DNA from: Rhodococcus wratislaviensis
GTDB lineage: Bacteria > Actinomycetota > Actinomycetes > Mycobacteriales > Mycobacteriaceae
DNA length: 64,000 bases
Direction: 5' to 3'
Assembly (NCBI RefSeq): GCF_900455735.1
Contig: NZ_UAUI01000013.1
Location: forward strand, 28,072-92,071
Position 1 is the stretch's first letter. Each line of letters begins with the position of its first letter. Under the pieces are notes generated by a model. The model did no database searches. It was not told the origin of the DNA and was given only the letters and a program-made list of their open reading frames with translations. Of the stretch, positions 9,581-17,386 are shown piece after piece. A program made the translations under genes and the position numbers.

Positions 9581-10393
9581 TCAGGGGCGGTTTTCGTGCG
9601 CGGCCCGGGGTCGTGCGGAGAAGGCGCGGACGGCGTCGGCGTGATCGAGGGTGGTCAGGCCGATGACTTGCGAGCGCAATTCGAGTTCCAGATGTTCGCG
9701 GAACCCGCTCGCGCCGATGCTGGTGTCGAGGAGTTCCTTGGTGATCTGCACTCCCATCGGCGGCATCGCGGCGATGGTCGATGCGAGCTCGACGGCCTCG
9801 TGCAGCGGATCGTCGACGACGTGTTGTACGAGGCCCCACCGCTCCGCCTCGACGCCGGACAGGGCACCACCGGTGTAGAAGAGTTCCGCGGTACGGCCGG
9901 GTCCGATCAGGCGGGGAAGCAGGAACGACAGGCCCAGATCGCCGGCACTCATGCCGAGTTTGACGAAGACGGCGTCGAATCGGGAGTCCTCGGCGCAGAT
10001 GCGGATGTCCGCTGCTGCGGCCAGGGCGAAGCCTGCCCCGACCGCATGCCCCCGGACCGCGGCGACGACGGGTTGCGGGATCTCGCGCATGGCCGCGACG
10101 ACCGACACTGCCTGACGCATTGCGGCGTAGGCGGCCCGGGTCGGGTCCGCCCCGTCTCGGGCGAGTCCGATGTTCAGGTCCATGCCGGCACAGAACGCTC
10201 TGCCCGCGCCGTGGAGCACGACCGCCCGGCAGTCGGCGGCGCCACCCAACTCGCGCAGAGCCCTCTCCAGGTCGGCGAGGAAGTCGGCGGTGAGGGCGTT
10301 CAACTTCTCCGGACGGTTGAGCGTGACGATGCCGACCCCGTCGCCGCGCAGTTCGACGAGTACTTTCCCGAATACCTCGAGCCGCTCAGGCAT
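9581..10393 (-). CDS. Enoyl-CoA hydratase
   Basis: Crotonase-fold enoyl-CoA hydratase/isomerase, 270 aa. Signature segments are GAGRAFCAGMDLN (oxyanion loop 1) and AVRGHAVGAGFALAAAADIRI (oxyanion loop 2), followed by GDLGLSFLLPRLIG with the usual helix. It would hydrate a 2-enoyl-CoA or process a downstream ring-derived intermediate. The start codon at 10393 overlaps the end of the upstream acyl-CoA ligase by 8 bp, indicating the same transcript. It is the second of two crotonases in the operon; their roles cannot be told apart from sequence alone. Confidence 0.88.
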   Translation of the reverse strand: MPERLEVFGKVLVELRGDGVGIVTLNRPEKLNALTADFLADLERALRELGGAADCRAVVLHGAGRAFCAGMDLNIGLARDGADPTRAAYAAMRQAVSVVAAMREIPQPVVAAVRGHAVGAGFALAAAADIRICAEDSRFDAVFVKLGMSAGDLGLSFLLPRLIGPGRTAELFYTGGALSGVEAERWGLVQHVVDDPLHEAVELASTIAAMPPMGVQITKELLDTSIGASGFREHLELELRSQVIGLTTLDHADAVRAFSARPRAAHENRP

Positions 10394-11915
10394 CGACCCT
10401 GGCCTTCCAGTACGGCTCCTTCAGCCTGCGCTTGAACAACTTTCCGGTGTCTTCCCTCGGCAGCGTCTCGTCGAAGACGATGACCTTGGGGATCTTGTAC
10501 TTCGCGAGGTGGCGGTCGACGTGCGCTCGGACGTCCTCGTCACCGAGTGTCGCTCCCGGTGCGAGTTCGATGTGGGCGGCGAGGGCCTCGCCGAATTCCT
10601 GGTCGGGGATGCCGAATACGGCGACGTCGTGCACACCGTCGATGCCGATGATGCAGGCCTCGACCTCCGCCGGGTAGATGTTGACCCCGCCCGAGATCAC
10701 CATGTCGTTGCGGCGATCGCTCAGGTACAGATAGCCGTCGGCGTCGAGGTAGCCGAGGTCACCGACGGACAGGAAGCCGTCACGCTCCATGTCCCGGCGC
10801 TTGGCGTCGTTCCCGAGGTACGTGAAATCCGGCCACACTGTGAACGGCTTGATGTAGATGTCGCCGACGACGCCGGCCGGCAACTCCTCGCCCTCGTCTC
10901 CGAGGATCTTCACGTCGACGTCGCCGAACGGCCGGCCGACGGTGCCGGGGTGGTGCAGCCATTCTTCGCTGGTGCACGCGACTGCGGCACCCGTCTCGGA
11001 GCCACCGTAGTACTCGTGCACGATCGGCCCGAGCCAGTCGATGAGGGCGCGCTTGACTTCCTGCGGGCAGGGTGCGGCCGCGTGGACGATGGATTTCAAC
11101 GACGACAGGTCGTACCGGTTGCGCACGTGCGGAGGTAGTTTGAGCAGTCGAACGAACATGGTCGGCACCATCTGGACGTGCTCGATCCGCCGATCCTGAA
11201 CGAGCCGGAGCAGATCCTCGGCATCGAATCGGGGCATGATGTCGAGGTCCATTCCCAGGGCCACCGCGAACACCGCGTGCGTGTTGGGTGCGGTGTGATA
11301 CAGCGGAGCCGGGACGAGCGTGGACATGGACGGGTCGAACGCGAACCCCTCGACCACCATGTCCGCGAGTCGCGCCGAGTTCTCGTCCGCGACCGGTTGT
11401 CTCAGGATTCCCTTGGGCCTGCCGGTCGTTCCCGACGTGTAGATGACACCGAGCGGTGGATCCGTGACGGGTGAGGTGATCGGTTCGCTGTCGCGTATCA
11501 ACCCCTCGACGTCCGGATGCCGGCCGGTCAGCTGCGGGGCGGGGAAGCCGTAGACGTCCGCCACCTCCGGCGGCACCGCGACCTCGACCACCGTGACGCC
11601 CACAGGCAGCACCGCCTCCACCGCGGGCAGCAGATCGGTGTGGACCAGGACCACCTTGCTGCCGCTGTCGGCGAGCAGGTATTCGAGGTCGTCCCCGGTC
11701 CAGTGCCAATTGACCGGGACCGGGACTGCGCCGATCGCGGCACCCGCGAGAGTGGCCTCGACGAATGCGATCTCGTTGCGCATGACGATGGCGTAGCGAT
11801 CGCCGTGTGCAAGTCCTTTCTGCGCGAGTGCGGCGGCCAGCCGGGCCGCTCGCGTTCTCACCGCCGCGTGCGTACGTACTGCGGCGCCGCACCTGATGAC
11901 CGGGGACGAGCTCAT
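10386..11915 (-). CDS. Acyl-CoA ligase (FadD, AMP-forming), second copy
   Basis: AMP-forming acyl-CoA synthetase, 509 aa. The start is the ATG at 11915 preceded by GGAGGCAGGA; the open frame continues upstream to 12176 but there overlaps the acyl-CoA dehydrogenase. Motifs: YTSGTTGRPKGIL (P-loop), EYYGGSETGAA (adenine site), LSVGDLGYLDADGYLYLSDRR (hinge) and TGKLFKRRLKEPYW with the catalytic Lys. The YYGGSETG form and the C-terminal KEPYW resemble steroid-side-chain or aryl-propionate type ligases (for example FadD3/FadD17 groups), which is suggestive only. Encoded between the acyl-CoA dehydrogenase and a crotonase. Confidence 0.9.
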   Translation of the reverse strand: MSSSPVIRCGAAVRTHAAVRTRAARLAAALAQKGLAHGDRYAIVMRNEIAFVEATLAGAAIGAVPVPVNWHWTGDDLEYLLADSGSKVVLVHTDLLPAVEAVLPVGVTVVEVAVPPEVADVYGFPAPQLTGRHPDVEGLIRDSEPITSPVTDPPLGVIYTSGTTGRPKGILRQPVADENSARLADMVVEGFAFDPSMSTLVPAPLYHTAPNTHAVFAVALGMDLDIMPRFDAEDLLRLVQDRRIEHVQMVPTMFVRLLKLPPHVRNRYDLSSLKSIVHAAAPCPQEVKRALIDWLGPIVHEYYGGSETGAAVACTSEEWLHHPGTVGRPFGDVDVKILGDEGEELPAGVVGDIYIKPFTVWPDFTYLGNDAKRRDMERDGFLSVGDLGYLDADGYLYLSDRRNDMVISGGVNIYPAEVEACIIGIDGVHDVAVFGIPDQEFGEALAAHIELAPGATLGDEDVRAHVDRHLAKYKIPKVIVFDETLPREDTGKLFKRRLKEPYWKARVDA

Positions 11916-11944
11916 TCCTGCCTCCGTACCGAGTTGTCGTGTGT

Positions 11945-13099
11945 TCAGAGCGATCGAGCGATGAGGTCCTTCATGATTTCGTTGGATCCGCCGTAGATCT
12001 TCTGGACCCGGGCGTCGGCGTACATGCGGGCGATCGGGTATTCGCGCATGTAGCCGTAACCGCCGAAGAGCTGCACACACCGGTCGATCACCTGACACTG
12101 CTGTTCGGTGAGCCACCACTTCGCCATCGCGGCCGTGGTCGTGTCGAGGTTTCCGCTCATGTGGCGCTCGATACACGAATCGATGAACACCCGCGCCGCA
12201 TGCGCGACCGTGTCACATTCCGCGAGAACGAACTTCGTGTTCTGGAAGTCGAAGATCGTCTGGCCGAACGCGCTCCGGGACTTGGTGTAGGACACGGTCT
12301 CCGCGACAGCAGCCTCCATCGTCGCGACCGCGGTCACTCCGATCAGGAGCCGCTCCTGCGCCAGTTGCGTCATCAACTGGCCGAACCCGCGACCTTCCTC
12401 GCCACCGAGCACATTCGCAACGGGCACCCGGACGTCCTCGAACGACAGCTCCGATGTGTCCGCGCCGTGCTGACCGACCTTGTCGAGGATGCGTCCGCGG
12501 GTGAATCCGGGGCAGTCGGCGGTCTCGACGACGATCAGTGACACCCCCTTCGCGCCTGCCGCGGGATCGGTCTTGGCGACCACGACGATCAGATCCGCCT
12601 GTGATCCGTTGGAGATGAACGTCTTCGCGCCGTTGATCACGTAGTGGTCGCCGTCGCGGAGGGCCGTCGTTTTGATGTTCTTCAGGTCCGAACCGGCACC
12701 CGGCTCGGTCATGGCGACCGCGGTAATGGTCTGCCCGGTGGCCATGCCGGGAAGCCAGCGGCGACGCTGTTCCTCGGTGCCGTACGCGAGGATGTAATGC
12801 GCGACGATACCGCTGTGGACGGTGTTGCCGAAGCCGGTGTCCAGGGCGCGGGCCTGGGCCTCGACGACGGCGAGGTCGTGAGCGAACGTCCCTCCACCAC
12901 CCCCGTATTCCTCGGGGATGGAGCAGCACAGCAGCCCGAGTTCGCCGGCCTTGGTCCAGACGTCACGGTCGACGTAGTGCTGCTGCTCGAACTTGTCGCG
13001 GTGGGGTGTGAGCTCTCTCGCGAAGAACTTGTCGGCAAGCTCGCCGAGCGCGGTGGTGTCGGAGTCGCGCCAGGACGAGGTGTAGGTGGTGGAGGGCAT
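11945..13099 (-). CDS. Acyl-CoA dehydrogenase
   Basis: FAD-dependent acyl-CoA dehydrogenase, 384 aa, catalysing the first oxidation of the beta-oxidation cycle. Visible signatures are ITAVAMTEPGAGSDL (FAD/substrate loop), FISNGSQADLIVV and the C-terminal QLFGGYGYMREYPIARMYAD...IYGGSNEIM block. The length is that of a normal homotetrameric ACAD subunit, unlike the half-site heteromeric ChsE-type sterol dehydrogenases, and only one ACAD gene is present in the operon. It ends 29 bp before the ligase start. It needs an ETF partner encoded elsewhere. Confidence 0.92.
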   Translation of the reverse strand: MPSTTYTSSWRDSDTTALGELADKFFARELTPHRDKFEQQHYVDRDVWTKAGELGLLCCSIPEEYGGGGGTFAHDLAVVEAQARALDTGFGNTVHSGIVAHYILAYGTEEQRRRWLPGMATGQTITAVAMTEPGAGSDLKNIKTTALRDGDHYVINGAKTFISNGSQADLIVVVAKTDPAAGAKGVSLIVVETADCPGFTRGRILDKVGQHGADTSELSFEDVRVPVANVLGGEEGRGFGQLMTQLAQERLLIGVTAVATMEAAVAETVSYTKSRSAFGQTIFDFQNTKFVLAECDTVAHAARVFIDSCIERHMSGNLDTTTAAMAKWWLTEQQCQVIDRCVQLFGGYGYMREYPIARMYADARVQKIYGGSNEIMKDLIARSL

Positions 13100-13109
13100 C
13101 CGCGTCGTC

Positions 13110-13937
13110 CTATCCTTCGTATCCGCCGCCGGTGACCATGATCTGGCCGCTGACGTAGTCGGACTCGGGGTAGGTCAGCATCACGACGGAGCCCGCGGCC
13201 TCGTCGGGGGTGCCGGGGCGGCCGAGCGGAATCATCGCCTTCATCGCCGTGAGCAGATGCGGGTTGACCCCGACCTTGATCTCACGGCCCTCGATGTCGA
13301 TGGTCGCGTCGCCGTCGGCGGCGACCTCGGTGAGCCTGGTCTCGATGAAACCGAACGCGACCGCGTTGACGTTCACGTTGTAGCGGCCCCACTCCTTGGC
13401 CAGGGTGCGGGTCATGCCGATGATCCCGGACTTCGCCGACGAGTAGTTGACCTGGCCGGCGTTGCCGTAGAGACCGGCGATGGAGGAGATGTTGACGACC
13501 TTGCGGTGCACCGGGGTCCCGGCTTCCTTCTCCGCCTTGGCTGCCTTGCTGATCACCGGCTGCGCGGCCCGCAGGATCCGGAACGGCGCCTTGAGGTGCA
13601 CGTCGAGGATGGCGTCCCATTGGTCGTCGCCCATCTTCTGGATGACCGTGTCCCAGGTGTAGCCGGCGTTGTTGATGATGATGTCGAGCCCGCCGAACTC
13701 GCCGGTGGCGGTGCCGACGAAGCGCTCGCCGAAGTCGGGGGCGGTGACGTTGCCCGCGCAGATGACGGCGTTGCCACCGGCGGCGGTGATCTCGTCGACG
13801 ACCGCCTGTGCGGGCGCGGTGTCGAGGTCGTTGACGACGACGTTGGCGCCTTCACGCGCGAGGGTGAGAGCGATGGAGCGTCCGATGCCGCGTCCGGATC
13901 CGCTGACGATGGCGGTCTTTCCTTCGAGCTTTCCCAT
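13110..13937 (-). CDS. Short-chain dehydrogenase/reductase (3-hydroxyacyl-CoA dehydrogenase type)
   Basis: Classical SDR, 275 aa, with the cofactor motif SGSGRGIGR at the N-terminus, NNAG and the active-site Tyr-Lys pair in YSSAKSG. The opening GKLEGKTAIVSGSGRGIGRSIALTLAREGANVVVND and its insertion before the C-terminus resemble the dehydrogenase domain of peroxisomal multifunctional enzyme type 2, matching a role in oxidising (3R)-hydroxyacyl-CoA made by the MaoC-type hydratases upstream. It sits between those hydratases and the acyl-CoA dehydrogenase in the operon. Annotation as FabG would be the generic alternative. Confidence 0.88.
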   Translation of the reverse strand: MGKLEGKTAIVSGSGRGIGRSIALTLAREGANVVVNDLDTAPAQAVVDEITAAGGNAVICAGNVTAPDFGERFVGTATGEFGGLDIIINNAGYTWDTVIQKMGDDQWDAILDVHLKAPFRILRAAQPVISKAAKAEKEAGTPVHRKVVNISSIAGLYGNAGQVNYSSAKSGIIGMTRTLAKEWGRYNVNVNAVAFGFIETRLTEVAADGDATIDIEGREIKVGVNPHLLTAMKAMIPLGRPGTPDEAAGSVVMLTYPESDYVSGQIMVTGGGYEG

Positions 13938-13979
13938 GATGATTCGGTGTTCCTTTTCGAGAGTGGTGTGTTCGTGTGG

Positions 13980-14390
13980 TCAGTCGAGTGCGATGACGGC
14001 GTCGCCGAGGAGGGTGACGGTGCCGTCGGCGAGCGCGACCTTCAGTTCGACGGTGGCGAGGCGTTCGCCGCCGACCTCGTCGATCGAGGTGACGGTGCCT
14101 GTGCAGGTGGGCTGACCGTGCACCGGGGTGATGGACGCGAAGCGCACCTTGTAGGAGCGAAGCTGCTGCTGCGGAACGAGATCGGTGAGCAGGCGGCCGA
14201 GATACGCCATCGACAGCATGCCGTGCGCGAAAACGTCGTCGAGCCCGGCGCTCTTCGCCACGTCGAGATCGATGTGAATCGGGTTGTGATCACCCGACGC
14301 ACCGGCGAACAGGGCGAGCGTCGTGCGGGAGATCGGGTCGATGCGCAGAGGCTGCACGCCGGCGCCGACCTCGGGTGTGAAGACGGTCAT
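13980..14390 (-). CDS. MaoC-type hot-dog hydratase subunit
   Basis: Single hot-dog domain protein, 136 aa, of the MaoC/R-specific enoyl-CoA hydratase family. The catalytic motif is seen as FAGASGDHNPIHIDLDVAKSAGLDDVFAHGML (Asp and His in SGDHNPIH), with the helix-forming AHGMLSMAYLGRLL. It overlaps the upstream hot-dog gene by 4 bp (ATGA), suggesting that the two make a heteromeric hydratase like HadAB or ChsH1-ChsH2. The pair would add water to the 2-enoyl-CoA and yield the (3R)-hydroxyacyl-CoA for the next SDR. Confidence 0.88.
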   Translation of the reverse strand: MTVFTPEVGAGVQPLRIDPISRTTLALFAGASGDHNPIHIDLDVAKSAGLDDVFAHGMLSMAYLGRLLTDLVPQQQLRSYKVRFASITPVHGQPTCTGTVTSIDEVGGERLATVELKVALADGTVTLLGDAVIALD

Positions 14391-14851
14391 GACGCGTCCT
14401 TTCCGGGCCGGTTCTGCACGACGGTGACGCCGCGCATCACCGCGACGCGGGCACCGTCCTGGTTGGTCACGGTGGTCTCGCGGACGATGAATTCCAGCAG
14501 GCCACCTTTCTTCTCGTAGATGTCGGTGATCCGGCTCGCGGCGGTCAATTCGTCACCGGCGTAGGCCATCCGGTGGTAGTCGAACTGCTGCTCGCCGTGG
14601 AGGACGGTGCGCAGATCGACGTCCAGGTCCTCGAGGAACGCGAAGGGGTTCGGGGCCTCGAGTTCGATGCCGAACACGAACGTCGGCGGCACCGGCAGGT
14701 CGCGGTGACCGGCCTGCTTGGCGGCGTCGGGGTCGAGGTAGACGGGGTCGTGCTGCCCGGTGGCCTTCGCGAAGTTCTGCAGCCGGCTGCGCGTGATCAG
14801 CAGGGACACCGCGGGGAATTCGCGGCCGATGACGGAGCGGTCGAGGCTCAT
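14387..14851 (-). CDS. FAS1-like/MaoC N-terminal hot-dog hydratase subunit
   Basis: Hot-dog protein, 154 aa, of the MaoC N-terminal (FAS1-like dehydratase) family. The start is the ATG at 14851, which overlaps the thiolase stop (ATGA). The region FAKATGQHDPVYLDPDAAKQAGHRDLPVPPTF is typical of this non-catalytic or assisting half, followed by HGEQQFDYHRMAYAGDEL. The small size and its direct neighbour (the catalytic MaoC-type subunit) argue for a two-subunit hydratase. The same frame remains open far upstream, but that part is the thiolase gene in another frame. Confidence 0.88.
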   Translation of the reverse strand: MSLDRSVIGREFPAVSLLITRSRLQNFAKATGQHDPVYLDPDAAKQAGHRDLPVPPTFVFGIELEAPNPFAFLEDLDVDLRTVLHGEQQFDYHRMAYAGDELTAASRITDIYEKKGGLLEFIVRETTVTNQDGARVAVMRGVTVVQNRPGKDAS

Positions 14852-16041
14852 CGCGCGTCCACCTTCTGGTAGAGCGTGACGACGCAGGCGCCGCCGAGGC
14901 CGAGGTTGTGCTGCAGCGCGAGATTCACGCCCTCGACCTGACGGGCTCCGGCCTGGCCACGCAGCTGCCACACCAATTCGGCGCACTGGGCCAGGCCCGT
15001 CGCGCCCAGCGGATGGCCCTTGGACAGCAGCCCACCCGACGGGTTGGTGACGACTCGTCCGCCGTAGGTGTTGTCGCCGTCGCGGATGAACTTCTCCGCA
15101 GTCCCGGCCGGGGTGAGTCCGAGCGCCTCGTAGGTGAGGAACTCGTTGGTGGTGAAGCAGTCGTGGAGTTCGACGACGCGGATGTCCTCCGGGCCGACGC
15201 CGGCGGTCTCGTACACGTTGTGCGCGGCCGCCGCGGCCATGTCGTATCCGATGACCTTGCGCATGTCCTTGGACTCGAACGTGCTCGGGGTGTCGGTGGT
15301 CAGGCTCTGCGCGCGGATCACCACGTCGGCGTTCAGTCCGTGCTTGCGGGCGAATTCGGGGGTGCAGACCACCGCGGCGGCGGCGCCGCACGTCGGCGGG
15401 CAGCACTGCAACCGGGTGAGCGGCCCGTAGATCTTCGGGGACGCGAGCACCTCCTCGACGGTCACCAGGTTGCGGAACACCGCGTTGGGATTGTTCGCGG
15501 CGTGCTTGCGGGCCTTCACCGAGATCTCGGCGAAGATCGCCGGATCGATCCCGAACTCGTCCACGTACGCCTGACCGGCTCCGCCGAAGAACTGCGCCGC
15601 CATCGGTGCCTGCGGATCGACGCCCTGCACCTCGTCCCGGATCGCTTCCTGCCGCACCATCGGCCCCGGACGATCGGTGAAGACCGAACCCAGGGCGCCG
15701 GGCACCATCTGCTCGAATCCGAGCGCGAGGGCGCAGTCGACGGTGCCACTGGCCACCGCCTGCCGCGCCAGCCACAACGCCGACGATCCCGTCGAACAGT
15801 TGTTGTTGACGTTGACGATCGGGATCCCCGACTGACCCAGGCCATACAGCGCGGCCTGACCCGAGGTTGAGTCACCGTATACATAGCCGACATACGCCTG
15901 CTGGACGAGCGCGTAGTCGATTCCCGCATCGGCGAGCGCAGCCCTCGCCGCAGCCTCCCCCATGTCGGCGTAGTTGCCGCTCTTTCCCGGTTTCGTGAAG
16001 GGGATCATTCCTACCCCGGCCACGTGGACATCGTTGACCAT
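14848..16041 (-). CDS. SCP-x-type thiolase (lipid-transfer protein family)
   Basis: Thiolase-like enzyme, 397 aa, of the SCP-x/lipid-transfer protein group that cleaves 3-ketoacyl-CoA, often from branched or sterol-derived chains. The nucleophilic Cys82 is in NNNCSTGSSALW, and the second half has the HDCFTTNEFLTYEALGL and NPSGGLLSKGHPLGATG motifs, which contain the catalytic His residues. No DUF35 partner gene is next to it, unlike the Ltp2-type aldolases of sterol degradation, so a true thiolytic role is more likely. It is the promoter-proximal gene of the operon. Confidence 0.92.
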   Translation of the reverse strand: MVNDVHVAGVGMIPFTKPGKSGNYADMGEAAARAALADAGIDYALVQQAYVGYVYGDSTSGQAALYGLGQSGIPIVNVNNNCSTGSSALWLARQAVASGTVDCALALGFEQMVPGALGSVFTDRPGPMVRQEAIRDEVQGVDPQAPMAAQFFGGAGQAYVDEFGIDPAIFAEISVKARKHAANNPNAVFRNLVTVEEVLASPKIYGPLTRLQCCPPTCGAAAAVVCTPEFARKHGLNADVVIRAQSLTTDTPSTFESKDMRKVIGYDMAAAAAHNVYETAGVGPEDIRVVELHDCFTTNEFLTYEALGLTPAGTAEKFIRDGDNTYGGRVVTNPSGGLLSKGHPLGATGLAQCAELVWQLRGQAGARQVEGVNLALQHNLGLGGACVVTLYQKVDAR

Positions 16042-16074
16042 TTCCGTCCTCTCATCGTGAAGTGATGCCAGTCA

Positions 16075-16091
16075 CCTTAACCGGCATTTAC
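16075..16091 (+). promoter_or_regulatory. Candidate TetR operator upstream of the beta-oxidation operon
   Basis: CCTTAACCGGCATTTAC lies 34 bp upstream of the thiolase start. The same motif, with 15 of 17 bases identical (CCTTAACCGACGTTTAC on the minus strand), is found directly upstream of the double TetR gene at 17319-17335. A motif shared between a regulator's own promoter and the adjacent operon is the usual layout for TetR control. Inference only; no binding data. Confidence 0.5.
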
Positions 16092-16147
16092 TTCATTGGG
16101 AAGGGGGAATCCTCGATCGACTGATGCCGAGAGGGGTGCGCGGACGA

Positions 16148-17299
16148 TCAGTGCGAGAAGAGCACTGCCAGGGTCATCGCCACGAGGTCGGCCGGGAAGG
16201 ACGCATTCGCGCGGAGGTGCTCGATGCGCGCGAGGGTGTGCACGACACTCAGCGCGGTGTGCACCAGAACCCTCGCGGGCGTCTCCTCCAGGTCCGGGCG
16301 GCAGGCGCGGAGCAACGCGGTCCACTCCGCGACGTATTCGCGCTGCCGGGCGCGAGCGATGTCGGACAGGGTCACCTGTTCGGTTTGCAGAAGAGACGTC
16401 AAAATCGTTCTGTCCAAAGCTAATTCCGCGTAGCCGCGAACGAGATCTTCGAGCGCGCGCTCCGGCAGTTCGTTCTCCCGCAGCACCGAGTGCAACAGCA
16501 GCCAGAGAGCGCTGGTGCCGCGCTCGATGGCCGCCTCCAGGATCTCCGCCTTGCTGTCGAAATAGCTGTACAGGTTGGGGCCCGACACCCCGGCGGCCGC
16601 ACCGATGTCGTCCAGCCCCGTCGCCTCGTACCCGTTCTCCCCGAACAGGACGATGGCGTGGCCGAGCAGGCTCTCACGCTTGGAGACCGGCTCGAGTCGC
16701 GCCGATGCCCGCTTGGGCAACGGCGTCGGCGGCGCGAGTTCGACTGCACACAGGGCCTCACACGCCGACGTGAGGAGCGCCGCGAACTCGGGACCGGAAA
16801 TCCGCGACGCGTGCGAGCTGGGGCTCGCAAGCACGGCCTGCACCCCCCACGCCACTTCCTCGGCCTGCCCATTCCCCAGGTGTGGCCTCTCCACTTCGAC
16901 GAGATCCGCGTACTGACGATTCACTGCCCGCAGACGGTCGCGCAGCCCGTCCCGCAGATCGTCCGGGAGGTTGCGTGCTTCGCGCCACCACAGCGCGCCG
17001 ACGTCCCGGTGAGCTGCCGCATGTTCGCAGCTCACCGCCAAGGCGCCCGCCAGCGTCACCCGCGAACCGAACGTCGGGGTGACGTCGTCGAAACTCTGCC
17101 CGATGACCGCCCCCAGCAACACCGACTTGTTGGAGAAGTGGCGGTACAGTGCGCCGGCGGTGATCCCGACCCGGTCGGCGATCTGCGCCATCGACACATT
17201 CCGGTACCCGAGCTCGACGATCAGCGCACGTGCGGATTCGAGGATCTGCTCCTTGCGATCCTTCGGCCGGCGCCGGACGGTGGACAGGGTGGTATCCAT
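16148..17299 (-). CDS. TetR family regulator with two TetR DNA-binding domains
   Basis: 383 aa protein with two consecutive TetR-type helix-turn-helix domains. The first is near residues 15-60 (EQILESARALIVELGYRNVSMAQIADRVGITAGALYRHFSNK, in part) and the second after about residue 205 (ESLLGHAIVLFGENGYEATGLDDIGAAAGVSGPNLYSYFDSK, in part), each followed by an all-alpha region. Ordinary TetR repressors are about 200 aa with one domain, so this is an internal duplication or fusion that mimics a dimer in one chain. It lies 106 bp upstream of the thiolase operon on the same strand and shares an upstream motif with it, so it probably represses that operon and itself, with an acyl-CoA as the likely ligand. 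Confidence 0.88.
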   Translation of the reverse strand: MDTTLSTVRRRPKDRKEQILESARALIVELGYRNVSMAQIADRVGITAGALYRHFSNKSVLLGAVIGQSFDDVTPTFGSRVTLAGALAVSCEHAAAHRDVGALWWREARNLPDDLRDGLRDRLRAVNRQYADLVEVERPHLGNGQAEEVAWGVQAVLASPSSHASRISGPEFAALLTSACEALCAVELAPPTPLPKRASARLEPVSKRESLLGHAIVLFGENGYEATGLDDIGAAAGVSGPNLYSYFDSKAEILEAAIERGTSALWLLLHSVLRENELPERALEDLVRGYAELALDRTILTSLLQTEQVTLSDIARARQREYVAEWTALLRACRPDLEETPARVLVHTALSVVHTLARIEHLRANASFPADLVAMTLAVLFSH

Positions 17300-17318
17300 G
17301 AGTGCCTTCCGCGACTAT

Positions 17319-17335
17319 GTAAACGTCGGTTAAGG
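17319..17335 (-). promoter_or_regulatory. Candidate autoregulatory TetR operator
   Basis: Minus-strand CCTTAACCGACGTTTAC, 20 bp upstream of the double TetR start codon, matching the site before the thiolase operon at 15 of 17 positions. The two copies lie in opposite orientation relative to the gene each precedes, which fits an imperfect palindrome. Only 41 bp separate the TetR start from the palindromic repeat at 17341, so the promoter must overlap this site or extend into the repeat. Confidence 0.5.
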
Positions 17336-17340
17336 CTACG

Positions 17341-17386
17341 CCCGTGAGTACTTGTCAACCGCCCGCGGTTAATAAGCACTCACGGG
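17341..17386. repeat. 46-bp palindromic element, copy 2
   Basis: Imperfect copy (three mismatches between the arms) of the six-copy palindrome. It carries the AraC-family gene stop: TGA, complement of 17380-17382, within the CCCGTGAG end of the element. It lies 42 bp upstream of the double TetR start, so it probably ends the AraC transcript and insulates the TetR promoter. Confidence 0.92.

Noticed and set aside
10386..12176. 596-residue acyl-CoA ligase frame
   Set aside because: The upstream part overlaps the acyl-CoA dehydrogenase gene; the ATG at 11915 with GGAGGCAGGA upstream fits the family N-terminus.
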